Position numbers and translations under genes: made by a program | The notes under the pieces: generated by a model | Told to the model about the DNA's origin: nothing | Database searches by the model: none | Seen by the model: the letters and a program-made list of their open reading frames with translations, nothing else | Part shown: in pieces, positions 13,166 through 25,500 of the stretch | Position numbering within the stretch: the stretch's first letter is position 1 | Layout of the letters: every line of letters begins with the position of its first letter | Assembly: GCA_946894095.1 (NCBI GenBank) | Contig: OX335647.2 | Location: forward strand, 11,364,001 to 11,428,000 | DNA from: Incurvaria masculella | Taxonomy: Eukaryota > Arthropoda > Insecta > Lepidoptera > Incurvariidae | Direction: 5' to 3' | DNA: 64,000 bases

Positions 13166-15202
13166 GCTGTTCCCACTTTTGTCGGCGCCAAGTGTTTAAA
13201 TAGCTACTGAGCGTTAAGTCTAGCCTAGACCGTTAATAATACCAAAACCTTCATGTTATTAGTTAAATTAATTCAACTCCTCCTTATGCGACTAATTGAA
13301 ATTATTCAACCAACATTAACATACTTCTCGTCGAATGGTACCTTTAAATGAATTAATTTTGGTTGATAAATCGTAGCAATATTGTGCTAGGAGCTCTCGG
13401 ATAGAGACGCGGGCGGGCGCGGTGGGGCGCAGGGCGGATTTTCTAACGACAGCATTCAATCACTCCGGGGAATGAAAAATATGGAAAATATTATACACAA
13501 ATATAACTTTGACATGCAAATCGTATTTTGTTAATAGTTAGCTGACTGCTGCCATCTATCATTTAAAAGCACAGTCATTTATTTTCTTCGTTACACCGGA
13601 AATACAGACAATTTTAATATAAATCCCTCACCTTGGAGTACAGCCTTAAACTGTTCTAATAAATATTTTTTGGCAGTAGCATCTATGTAGATCTAAACAT
13701 GTATTTCACTACTGTGAACGAAAAACTCGTATAGTTTCTTTGCTGATTCTTCTTTACAGAGTTAATCGAATCCGCGAATCAATCGTTTTTTGACGTAACT
13801 TAGTGTAGTTTGACTACCAAAAAAACCGGCCAAGTGCGAGTTGGACTCGCACACGAAGGGTTCCGTACCATCGTAGAAAAAAAAACAAAAAAATCACGTT
13901 TTTTGTATGGGAGCCCCCTTTAATTTTAATATTTTTTTAATCTTACCTATTTGTTGTTATAGCGGCAAAATAAATACACACTCTGTGAAAATTTCAGCTG
14001 TCTACCTGTTACGGTTACTGAGATACAGCCCTGTGACAGACGGACAGACGGACGGACGGACGGACAGCGGAGGCTTAGTAATAGGGTTCCGTTTTCACCC
14101 TTTGGGTACGGAACCCTAAAAAGTTGAAATAAATGAAATGAAAAGTGAAGGGAATTAATACATTATTTTTCTTTCCAGGTTAACGATATTCAAATACGTA
14201 ATCGGAGTTAACAGGTCTTCTAAACATCATTGTTTAAACGAATTGACGTAATGGAGGGAACTTTTATAATAAAAATTTAAATATTTTTTACCCCATTTCC
14301 AATAATTTGAGTAATAATTAATTTACGCCACTGTTGTTACGCTATTACTCAAAGTTTAGTCGTTGCTCAAGACGCACTGGGCGGGCGGCGAGCTTTTCAA
14401 TGACTTCGCCGGCCAAGTAATTTTGTGACGGGAACATAGAATAGTAGTTTACATATTTTATGCGTATACGTTCTGTGGCGCATTTATTGAACAACGATAT
14501 ATCAACATTATTTTGCATTCTGATGTAAGTAAACAATTTGATAATATTATATCTTGACGGCTGTCAGGAAAAAATACAATGCACAACCTATTTATGATAT
14601 ACCATCAGGATCCACACTTGCATACATTGTATTCCATTACAACCGAAAAACAAGACGGGTTAACATAACGACTTGATACATAATAATACTGAACAATGCG
14701 CGAAATCACGGTAGGACGTCTTAAGGGGAAATCCTTTAAGGACGCGATAATACCTGGCTGCATTCGGTTCAATAATAACGTATCACGTTCAATATTAAGA
14801 CATTTCAATATAGTACCTTAGTTCTTGCCGATCGTCTCGTCGAGACAGGATATCCACTATTCGCACATATTATTTACACAGTCAATCGATTGGTTCATTC
14901 CTTAAGATAATTGTATGACTTATACATAATTATTCAATCAGACCCAAAACCAATCAAGGATCAAGACGTGACATGGTTACATAATCGCTTCAATATGAAT
15001 AAATCTGCTATTTACTGACATAGGTATTTCTATAGCTATTTTATGCGTCTAACATTAATCTGTAGTGATTTTTATTGTGAACGACACGGTCCTCGTGAGT
15101 TGAAGAACAAGTGAAAGTGCTTATCTATAGGCACATGAGTGTTGAGGGTGGGTGTGTGTGTAGATGTGTATATACTGATGATTATTGTTTTGCTTGTTAC
15201 AG
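13166..15202. other. intronic DNA apart from the repeat at 13817
   Basis: AT-rich. A strong pyrimidine tract and AG at 14159-14178 is followed by a frame with an early stop and no donor, so I do not call an exon. Confidence 0.45.
13817..14123 (+). repeat. GGGTTCCGT / GTCCGTCCGTC lepidopteran repeat, nearly full copy
   Basis: It begins AAAAACCGGCCAAGTGCGAG, includes GAAGGGTTCCGTACCATCG, TTGTTATAGCGGCAA, ATACAGCCCTGTGACAG and an ACGG tandem run, and ends GGTACGGAACCCTAAAAA. It is a very common noncoding lepidopteran element about 300 bp long. Confidence 0.65.
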
Positions 15203-15241
15203 GTGAGTTCGCGGAACAGTTACAGCCAACAGCTCTATGAC
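15203..15241 (+). CDS. probable upstream 39-nt Rbfox coding exon with recursive-splice-like start
   Basis: A pyrimidine-rich acceptor (tgttttgcttgttacag) is followed by 39 nt, open in phase 0 and encoding VSSRNSYSQQLYD, then a good donor GAC|GTAAGT. Joined to exon 35777 it would read ...QLYD-HMVQTGM without a frame change. No start codon is present, so a further upstream exon is needed. The exon starts with GTGAGT, so splicing to it would regenerate a 5' splice site at the junction. It could be an ordinary cassette exon, a recursive-splicing exon or a chance pair of sites; the match to the gene's phase is the main support. Confidence 0.5.
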
Positions 15242-15452
15242 GTAAGTAGCTTGCAGGACTTCATCCAAAATACCGTTACGTAAACAATCGGTATTTATAT
15301 AATAAATATACTTCGGCTCAGTATATAACATACCGATTTAAAATTTACAATTTTAAAACACCTAATCCTATAATGGTAATTATGTAATTCGACCGTGAAG
15401 CCAAAATAACTGTAAGAAGAAATACTCATAAGTTCAGTATAAAGCAAGTCTG

Positions 15453-15947
15453 AGCCCCTAGTTCGACTTGTCACCTAAATTGGCGTTGACGGAACTTCAA
15501 AGTAACGTAAAAACGTCAAACCCCATACAAGTTTTACTACTTATTCTGTGGTTTTACTTCTTCAACCTGTCAAAATCAAACTCGGACTACCAAAATTGTA
15601 TGAAAACGCGGAGAAGACGTAAACGGCAACGTCAACGTATTCACGGCGACGATGGGTAAGCTGTCAAATCAAACTCAGGGCCGAGTGCACGAAAGGACCA
15701 AAAATCAAAATCAACGTCAACTTTAATTAAACGCGTCACTTTGTATGGACAGTATGGAAGGAACCCGTGGGGTTCACTAAAGGTGACGTGTTTGAACATG
15801 AATTAACTCAGCCGTCTCTTCGTGAAATCGGGGCTCAGACTCGCAAATGTTAGTGCGCGCGTTCTTACAATTCTCCATACATTTGAAAACGCTAGTTTAT
15901 CGGTTTGGCGTAAACGTCAATTTAGGTGACAAGTCGGACTAGGGGCT
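15453..15947. mobile_element. foldback MITE with nested insertion
   Basis: Ends AGCCCCTAGTTCGACTTGTC and its near reverse complement at 15929-15947, with similarity continuing for about 38 bp. It has the same family as part of 26290-26575, where the uninterrupted order TCAAACTCAG-ACTCGCAAATG shows that 15679-15835 is a later insertion. Confidence 0.65.
15679..15835. mobile_element. small MITE nested in the larger one
   Basis: GGCCGAGTGCACGAAAGGAC at the left and GTCTCTTCGTGAAATCGGGG at the right form imperfect inverted ends. CTCAG flanks both sides as a likely 5-bp target duplication. Relatives in opposite orientation lie at 29451-29606 and 33860-34015. Confidence 0.6.
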
Positions 15948-17708
15948 TAAAGAACGAGCAATACTTCGCGGGAAATGTGTCTACCAATTCCGCCACATGG
16001 GACTGAGATTACTCGTACAGCCCTTTCGCCATTAAAAAATCGACAATCTGCTAATGCCTAGCATATGTTTAGTTCATTTTTGTCGGCCTCTAAACACTAC
16101 AACGAATGTTCGCAACATGTGCGCTGCTACAAATTATGCGAGAAAGCTGAAGCGCTCGCATTCTCCGTGCCGGTTCATCTATTTTGCGAAGCAAGATTTT
16201 CCGGTAATTTGTATTTACAGTGAGCCATCCATCTCTATTGTTTGGACAGGAGGTGGCGCGCAGGCGCGGAGCAAGCGGGGCGAGGCGGGGAGGCGGGTGT
16301 AGTGGGTAGAGGGGTGTGTGAGGCCGGAGATGCGATTAACGTATCATGAAATTGTGTTTACTGACAGCTGCGAGGACCGCACAGCCATCGGTGTTCGATA
16401 CTTCCAACCGTCAGGTGGCTAATTCTTGCGTTTCCGGAGAAGGACTCGGCGCTGAAAACCTTGCCAAAAACAGATATGACAGTGCTCTACTGTAAGTTTT
16501 GTAGGGTTCAGCGCTAAGTCATTAAAAGGAAAAGCAACAATTTACGCCAAAAATGCCTAATACATCTTCATTATCGCTATAGATCGTGAGAGTCTCATTC
16601 AATTAGGTTCCATCAATGAAGAAACCATTGCAAGAAACATTGAATACAATACATAATAAATGCATGCAATACATTGCATACAAATATCACATTCAAAACG
16701 TCACTTATTAAAATCCATTATTTCGTTTCATACATACTTGCATCAATATATGCCTACATACGTATTCCAAAGTATGAATTAAAGAAATTCTCTGAAAGAA
16801 CTCTGAAAGTATTTTAATCCCAAAAAGAAAAATCCACGATCGGCCGGAAGTTGCATGAGCTGCGTCCGCCCCGAGACGAAGCCATGTAAAACTTCCCCTC
16901 AATTTGGCTTTGTTCGTTCAAACTGAGATTCGTTCGCCTTCAAACGACTAGGTAAATAAATTAACGGAAAGTTGAAGGAAAAAGCTCCACACAATAAGGT
17001 TGAGTGCCTCGCCCCTCCCCCGCTCCTCGATTCCCTCTCCTGTGCCTTGGGCTCAGGGCTTTGCTTCGTCTGTACTCGTTCTCTCGGCGACTAATTTGTT
17101 CTTCTCCTTTGTTCCATTTCGTCAACTTAATAAGCTCTAGTTGTATGAATTCGCTGTGCGAAACGATTGTTCTCTTCACATTAGATATCAGGTTAATTCA
17201 TTTGACGTTTTCGTTTGAATATGTTCATGGCAGACGCTCGGCGTCAATCGTGGAACACAATCCAATCCAAAATGGTCGGTATGGTGTTGTCGGCGCGGAG
17301 GGCCGACCCCGTTCGGGCACGCACGCTGGGCTCCCCCTCCCCCCCTGCGGCGGCGGCGCCGGCGGCGGCTGGGCGCGGGCGTGTGGGGCGGTTCAATGGG
17401 CATTACTCGCAGATAGAGCGCGGCGAAGAATTCTCAATGAAAGAAAGCGGACGCCACAGGTGGCTCCGGCGTCGCCGTCGTCGGCGTGATCCGCTGCGGC
17501 TGCACGCCATCGCGCCATCGCGCCACTTGCATTGCATTATAAATGCGATTCATAAATATCTCATATTAATGTTCATTCTGACTGGATTGACGACCCTTTG
17601 CTAGTCTAGTTTCAGACCAGCCGACGCTTTCCTTTGTAAAATGTTTACCGTAACATTCGGATTTTAAAAATCTGTAAACTATAAATTATATTGTGGCCAG
17701 CAAACAAG
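15948..17708. other. intronic DNA with GC-rich patches
   Basis: GC-rich at 16230-16330 and 17270-17540. Overlapping ORFs there on both strands (up to 161 codons) are Arg/Ala/Pro-rich shadows of base composition. Confidence 0.4.
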
Positions 17709-18118
17709 TTTTTTTTTTTTATGCGACCTGACATGGATGGCTAATACCACACAACTACCGTTATGATATTAGCCCAATACACCACATTCCCGAAGGAATT
17801 TGGTGCCATGCCAGGACCTTCCCTTTACGAGCACGGCTACATTGAACTGGATGGAAAACACGGACAATTTTTCATTGCCGCTTCGATTATCTTTTAATCC
17901 AATGCGATGGTACCAACCCGGGCGGGCTTAAACCCTACCACCTAGTAGGGGAAGGGGACCCACAGTTTTACATGGATTCCGAACCATGGAGCAGCTCGCA
18001 TTCGTGACGAAATGCACTTATCGAACTCTGAAAGAGAAAGAAAGTGGTGCAAGTTGGTATTGAACCCGGGCCTCTGGTACGCTAGGCCAGTCCCCGCGCC
18101 ACTAGGCTACGAGCCGCT
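17709..18118 (-). mobile_element. tRNA-derived SINE, best copy
   Basis: Read on the - strand, the head at 18118 contains an A-box (TAGCCTAGTGG, complement of 18099-18109) and a B-box (GGTTCAATACC, complement near 18056-18066), a pol III promoter at tRNA-like spacing. A roughly 330-bp body and a terminal poly(A) (T run 17709-17720 on +) follow. There is no ORF. Related copies lie at 12677, 36217 and 55530. Confidence 0.75.
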
Positions 18119-21100
18119 CAAAGTAGGATGCTTAGTTTAATTGACAAAGCAAAGGTCTCCGTTTCAAGATTGGGCAAGAATGTGTTCGTATATCCGGCTC
18201 TCTCAAAAGATCGCATTTCTCAACCGATTGTCGTGAAATTTTGTAAACAGGTTCGATATTTTTTTTTTTTTTTAAGTTGAGCCAGTTTAAGAAAAAAAAA
18301 ACTCTTTTATCTAAAACAGGATTTCTTAACCTGGCGTCCCCATGGACTCCCTGGGGGTCCGTGGCCTTAGTGCTGACAGTCCATGATTGATGATGACCTT
18401 AAATTATGAGCTAGTTTGATAAAAAAAAAAACAAAATTTGCTTTTCATGGGTAATCAAAAAATACAGACTCGCGAGGTATGTAGCCACTAGTTTCGTAAT
18501 ATTTATATTTTCCTACCTTTTTACACGCACCATTGGATTCGTACATTTTCAAGACGGTTCGATTAGCGAGGACGTAACAACGGGAAGTAAACATAAATTT
18601 GAAACAAATGCCGATTACTTGGGTAACGTGCATATACATATGTAGCCCAATTGGAAAACCTTTTATCGAAAGTAAATGTATCCCTCTCGGCTCCAGGCGG
18701 GGCAGACTCCTTACGCCTCTCGCACTCGGCGACTCCGACGCGTTCCTTTTACATTTTTGCTTTTTATTCATGCGGACGAAACGATGAACAATCATTTTTC
18801 GATAAATGTTTGTGTTCGATGATGTATAGACATTATATATTTAACATTAGATATATTTTTGGCAAGTGTGTTCGGCACATCGATCGACATTTTGTTAGTA
18901 AGTGGGTCATCTCCAAAGTTTTGACCCGTTATACCTTTTGTCAGATGTCACATGGAATCGAAACATGATTTTTTTCATTCCTTTTGATAATTACCAAAAT
19001 GAAAGCTTTAAATCCTTGTAAAATTTTTTGTTTATAATTTTACGATGCATCCTTGTTTTAGAAAATATTTCATTTGATGATGTTAATTGCTTGAAAGAAC
19101 CTCACAAAGTCCCAAAAACTATTAAAAACATGACAATACCTTAATTTCTTAGTTCATATAAAATAAATGACAGTATTTGAGAACTTCGTTGACTTTTCGA
19201 AGATTTTTTATGACATGTGGTATACCGTCGGAAAGGGTGTAAACTAGCAAACGGCGGGTGTCAATTACTATCAGTTTTAAACGAATAAACTCATATTTTT
19301 TCTCACCCTCGGGACTTTCATATGGTATTACCTTCATCAAATGATATGTTTTCCAAGACAAGGATGCAGAATCATTTAATTCGCCGCGTGAACTAGAGTG
19401 CATCGCCAAGTGTAAAATAAAGTATTGATTATTGCGCCCATAGATGATTGTTTTTTATCGCTGTCGCTATCGCTGTGACACAACGAGTCCGTGGTACGCA
19501 GCCGTCGCGGGTCAGCGCAGCCGAGCCCTTCCTCGGTACATGCGAGCAGCGAGGAGCTTTTAGCGGCCGCCTCCTCGCGCCGACACTCGAGCGGAACTAA
19601 CAGCGGCCCGACAGATAGGTCCTTGTCGCTTTCCTCGTCGGCCTGGGTCCTACCATCCCATGTGGCCTGTTTTCGAGTTGAAGGATGATTCTGCGAGAAC
19701 TATTGTCGGGCTCTTATTACAATTAGGTTCGTTTTTATTTAAGTGTACTTAAGAGGATAATGAGTTGATCGAGTTCCATGCAATGGCTCTAACTATGGCA
19801 ATAACTAAACTTATGTTCATGATAAAGCGCACGTAAACATGTTGTTACCAATCTTTAGAGGCTTATAACATGGATAAAAAAAAATCCAAACGTACGGACG
19901 GTAGCCGTAGTTGATTTATTTAATGTGCAAAATTTCAGAAAATTCGAACCTGCATGTCAATGTAAAGGACAAAACATTGTATAACTATTCAGAGGATCAT
20001 CTGGGTTTATTAGTCACTAGGTATGTATACATAATTGGAGTGAAGCTATGGTCAATGTGTGTCTAAATGGGCGAAACGAGGTTGACATTTGTCTTTGACG
20101 TTGACGATTGACTAATTTAGTCAATCGCTATATATTGAATATAGGTATTCAGAAGCCAGAAACCATGATAATGCTAATTTATTTATATTTTCAGTTCTGC
20201 TTTCTTTTTCAATTGCTTTGAAATTATAGTCATTTATAATCCATCGTCTTCGTAACCCACTTAACGACGCACCGAACGGAGCAATCGTAATCCTAACAAA
20301 TTATTACACTATAATTTATTTCACCGCAATCCCTTTTGGCAAGCCGAAAAAGGACTGCCGTAGACTGGACTTCCGGGGACCCACATCCGGAACGCGACGC
20401 GGCGACGCGAACCGCAGCACCGCTCAAATGCGATGTAAAATCAGTTGATCATGTACATGGATCCCTTGGGAAATAGCTTAATTTACTTAAGGAAGTCTAC
20501 TTTATTTGCGCCGGAGATCAAGGAAAATGAGGTTCTTCACCTGAACGGATAAATGGCAATCTCATCTGAGATTGAAGAGTCCAAAGTTGTTTTTAGCTAG
20601 GCGGAATTGCTGAGTACATCGAAATATAGTAGTTGGGAAGCACAGAACCACCAGACTGCAAACTGTTGTACGCAATCATGTGATGTCTTCAGTATTTATA
20701 TCATTATCAGCTTCCTGCACTTACAATGTACTAATTCCCACCGATAAACTGGACGGATTGATACCACGAGATATTTAAAAATATGTACTGGTCATTGCTC
20801 ACATCGTAAACCTTAATGATGTACCTAGGTATACTCGCATATCAAGCATATAGCGTCGAACCGAAACACGTAGCCATATGTTCTCTATCACTCACCATAT
20901 CATGAGCGTGCGTTTACTTACGCTGCGGCTACAGAAAGCTCCTGGGATCGAACTAGTCGCGTAACGTTATTTGGTACTAGCTGAGGTTCCAGGCTCCGTT
21001 TGGGTTAATTTTGTTGTCGACAATCACCCGAGCGGAGCCGGTTAAAGTGCGCCCTAGGTCCCCATAACATCGCGTCGCATCCCCCCGTGCTATTACTTCG

Positions 21101-23006
21101 TTTTCGCTTAGCGTTCTTTATGATTTTTTTCTTTTTGCTCGGCTCCTAACGGCCGTAGCGTATAACCTATACATATAAAATAGCCCATGACCTTCCTCAA
21201 AAATTGGACTTTCAAATTTAAAAAAAAAAAATCAATTCCGACTGGTAGTTTCATATCGATTATTATTAAGATATATTGAGATATTTACGTTAAAAAAAAC
21301 CAACTGCTTTCACGCTGTCTTCGCGACCATGTTTTCCTTTTAACCTCTACTCTTCGTTAAATTAACGAGTTACGTGTTCTAATATGGCCGCTAGTCCTAA
21401 GTTTTAGGAAGGTGCGACAGGTGTTTATGTAGGCAATTATCAATGTATTCGTTTTCTCACACGATAGCGATGTTATCAAATCGTGACCAGATTGCGCTTT
21501 GTAAGTAGTTTTTCATACTAACTTTTGTAATTAAACGCGTGCCAAATAATTAACACGGCCCTTGCCTTGTCAAATATCGAAAAACACGACTAGAATTTAT
21601 TTTACATAAACATCGAGGAAACCGAACTTTTTAATCGTGTCAGCAGCAAAATACAATGCAATTTGTATCGGTGGCAGAATACAATTCAGTAGAAAAGTCC
21701 ATCGCTAAATACATTAACAAAACAGCACCTGACTCAGCAAGTTTCGCATCAATCTAAAATAGACTAAATGTACAATTTGATGTATGTTTTTGTTGCGTGT
21801 GTACCAAAACAAGAAATAATTGATAATGAAGAAATACTTCTACGACAGCCTATACATTTCGATGTCTGTCCGTAACGGTGTTTTCAAAGGAAACTCATTA
21901 TGTTGCCAAAGCTCCTCCAAGCTCTCGGAATGTAATCAACATTTATCATTTAGCTTATATTGAAATACCCTAAATATTTTTTCGGTGTTTTTACACGGAC
22001 ATTTCCGCGCGTGGGTGACGCCCTCCGCTCCGCCCCCGCTCGCCCGGAGCCCGGGCGGGAGGGGTTCGGTTAGGTTAGGTTACCATATGAGAATAAGAAA
22101 GGTCCTGACAAAAAGCCCGACTTTAAAGAAATTGCTATTGCAAAAAAGATCTGCCGTCAGAAAATCCATGTTTGGCTCATGTGGCAATCAGCTGTCCTAA
22201 AAACGAGCCCGGGCATGCATGACCAAAAAAACAGTAAACCATCCCAGAATAAAAAAAAAATTTGCTTGATAATTTCATGTATACGAAGGGGACTCTATAC
22301 GAATACGACGTTACCGTTACCAAATTAATTTGAGGTTATGCAACAATGTCTACAACGTCGAATGTGATAACCTAAAGACTTCCGACTAATTTCCAATTCG
22401 GATTTCAATGTCGTTGGATAACGTCAAATTATTTGGAATCTGCTGCCTTAAAAAAGGACCAATGCGGTAATGGGTGAGAGAAAGTAGAAACGATTCTCTA
22501 ACCCTAGCCTCGGGAGATGTTGGGTGATGTTTCATGTCGTGTCACTCGGTGGTGGCGGCGCGGGGTATTCGCTTTATTCCGCGATATTGGTTCTCCCTCG
22601 GCCCGCGGTGGGGGGGTCGGTAAAGGTCGCGCGATGGCGAGATAGAGCGCGAGGCCGACGTTTATCCCTCGGGAGCTAAATCCGGTTATCTGGTCGGTGC
22701 CGCTGGGGCGCCGCGTCGCCGCTGCCCCGAGCTAAACCATCCCACGTATCCACCGCACCCCGCACCAACGTGCACCTAAAGGCAGCTCCACACATGCTCC
22801 CCAGCACGTACCTCGATCGGAACGCCGCGCGCCGACGCGGACGTACTGAACTTTTTGCGACGGATCAGGCTCGATAGATAAGGCGCTATATGATTTTAAC
22901 AAACGAGTACTCCAGGAACTTTAGCCTTAAATCAGCACTTAGAAAAACATTAACTCCGAAATGCAATTTTTTTTCTCATAAACGTAGTATTTCATGTGGA
23001 CGTGTG
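18119..23006. other. intronic DNA, GC-rich islands at 19490-19680 and 22540-22850
   Basis: No splice-flanked coding exon recognised. A hAT-like end word (ACAGGATTTCTTAACCTGG) lies near 18317. A serine-rich open stretch at 19491-19685 is noted among the findings. A TTAGGTTAGGTTA run at 22069-22081 is too short to be telomeric. Confidence 0.4.
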
Positions 23007-23686
23007 TACATTAAGTTTGCAACATTTTGGGGGGTCCGGAAGTTAGAAATAAAATATGAAATATGTTTGAAAAATGATATCTCCTAAACAAATATTTAGA
23101 AATGTTATTTAAAAATGTTATATGTTAGCTAATTTTAGGTGTAATATTACTGTAAATTTGCAACAATTTCTTATTTACGGAACTGTGTAAATATATTTTT
23201 TTTGTACTATTTTCATAAAATCTGCAAAACAAATAATGAAAATTATATTTTATTTTCTGAAAAGATTTTTTTTATATTCTGTGAAATATGTAAAATGTTG
23301 CAAATATTAGAAGCACATTTTTTTTTTCATTTATAATTTTTACATTCGCACAAAAGCTAAACAAAAAATTGGAAATACTTATAAAATCGTTCGTTGTATA
23401 GTTTTTAAAGAATTTAATTTTCTTTTACATATTCTAGAAAGAAATATAGCAATGGCAAGTTAGCTTCGCGGCATAGATTTTTTTTTTGTAAAAACATTTT
23501 TTTAAATACATTTCCGTAATTACAAAATTGTTGCAAATTCACAGGTACATTACGCCTTAAGAGACTTAACTTATATTTTTTTTTAATACCGTTTCTAAAT
23601 ATTTGTTTAGGAGATATATATTTTTTAATACATTTTAATTTTTTTTTCAAACTTCCGGGCCCCGCTAAATGTTGCAAACTTAATGT
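23007..23686. mobile_element. AT-rich MITE with about 90-bp inverted ends
   Basis: The left end TACATTAAGTTTGCAACATT and the right end's reverse complement match, continuing through CCGGAAGTT and CTCCTAAACAAATATTTAGA on both sides. No transposase is present. Confidence 0.6.
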
Positions 23687-25228
23687 AAGCATATGAACAT
23701 GAAATTATATATTTCTGAGAAAAAAAAATCATTTCGGATTTCATGTGCTTCTCAAACCGTATCTATCCCGGTCTAGAGCACCCAAACCATATTCTGTGCC
23801 CAAACTGCGTTTTTGGGACCGTTGTACGACGGAGGTACGGTACGGGTTGATGCATGTGTGATGGATGATGGATTCATCCGAGAAATAACCGCGACTCTGC
23901 TTGCAGTAAAGTCCGACAAGAAAACTGTTGATATTTTCCCGAATAAAAACTCTTTTAACCCAACTTCTCACCCCTTTGTTAATTTATCGCGATGGGAAGA
24001 ACCAAGATTGTCCCGATTTTCCGAAAGAAAATCGGATTTTTTTAAATTGTAATTGAATTTGGTACAAGCCAATGTTTATTTTGTTATCAATGATATTTTA
24101 TTTTATTTTATTTGGGAATTCAACAGCCTGTTACTTCACAAGTTAACAAAATTCAGGAGCTAAAATATGTTGCCAATTACAGATTTCCTCTAATATAAAC
24201 AAAGTGAAAGTAGACGCCGGACACAATTTTTTATTAATTATAGAAAGCTCATTACTGTAAGTTAAATTTAAATTACATGTAATGATCAATGTAATAATAT
24301 AATATAATGTAATGCAATGTAATAATCTAATTGCTTAAATTAAAATAATACATTTTCCTTCTACACGACCTTATGCTTGTTTAATGTGTGTTTTTCACAA
24401 TATGTTCTACGCAGAAACGAAGCAAACCTATTCTACAAAAAATCACCTCAATTTATAAACGTCTTCGATCGCCTGGCCAACAGTGTAGTGCCGCCTCCGC
24501 GCCACGGTACTCGGGCAGGATTTCAAAGAATATTGTGTAAACATCTACATGAAAAGGTTCGAAAGGAAAAAATGACAGGTGAGGAAAATGTGTTTATTCC
24601 TCGGTCCTTTTATACACGACACCTCGTTATGTCTGTACGTAATCAATACTCCCGACCCGACGTGGGCGTCCATGATTTGGCAAAAAATGTTTTTGAAATT
24701 TCGGCTTGAAGAGTGAATTGAAAATGAATGTTGGTGACACTTTGATTGATAACTTTTACGTTTATTTGTGTGAAATAAATTCAGGTTGCGAACATTTCTC
24801 GCCCATGTTTTAACTTACACACAAGATAGATTGATTAGATAAATAGATTACATTGACGACACAATTAATGTACATGCATACACAATCAATACACAGTGCC
24901 GGTGATGGTATAGACATTCCGAAAAAATATAGAGTACATACATTTGTACAAATGTAGCTTGAATTGAAATGATTTAAATTTGGAATTATGTCTAAATGGG
25001 TTCTAAAGTTATGGTGAAAAACGGAAACGCACACAAATACATGCAATCCATGCATGAACCCTTAGAAATAACACTCCTTTTTTTTGGCAGTCGTGTAATA
25101 AAAATGAAAATATGCATTTGTTCAATAAACCAGCTGCGATGCCCGGCTCCACTTGGGACAGTATCAAAAATGTTTATTTTCGGAGACAAAATTAGCCTAC
25201 GTCACTCTTCCGCTCGTGAACTATATCT
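23687..25228. other. intronic DNA, no gene seen
   Basis: ORFs at 23813-24052 and 24377-24709 have mixed composition, but I recognise no family and see no suitable splice sites. Confidence 0.4.
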
Positions 25229-25500
25229 ATGAAAAAAAAAAACCGGCCAAGTGCGAGTCAGACACGCACAAAAAGGGTTCCGTAAAATCGTACAAGCTTT
25301 AAAATAAAAAATCACGTTTCTTGTATTTATTTATTTTTACTATTTGTTGTTATAGCAGCAATATAGATATAAGTACATTCAACTGCCTACCTATTGCGGT
25401 TCATGAGATTACAGCCGGCTGACAGATGAACGGGCGGACAGCGGAGTCTTAATAATAGGGTTCCGTTGGCAACCTTTGGATTTTTAGGAACCCTAAAAAA
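25229..25500 (+). repeat. GGGTTCCGT / GTCCGTCCGTC lepidopteran repeat, diverged copy
   Basis: AACCGGCCAAGTGCGAGTC at the start, TTGTTGTTATAGCAGC inside and GGAACCCTAAAAAAG at the end; more substitutions than the copy at 13817. Confidence 0.6.

Noticed and set aside
14160..14213. Strong pyrimidine tract and AG followed by GTTAAC
   Set aside because: The phase-0 frame stops after ten codons and no good donor follows; GTTAAC is also too weak for a recursive site.
17004..17604. Overlapping ORFs of 161 and 129 codons
   Set aside because: Arg/Pro/Ala-rich, overlap in several frames and strands, best explained by base composition.
22069..22081. TTAGG repeats here and at 55015-55029
   Set aside because: Only two to three units; frequent by chance in insect DNA and not evidence of telomeric origin.
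24377..24709. 110-codon ORF in the giant intron
   Set aside because: Balanced composition but no recognisable family and no suitable splice sites or promoter.
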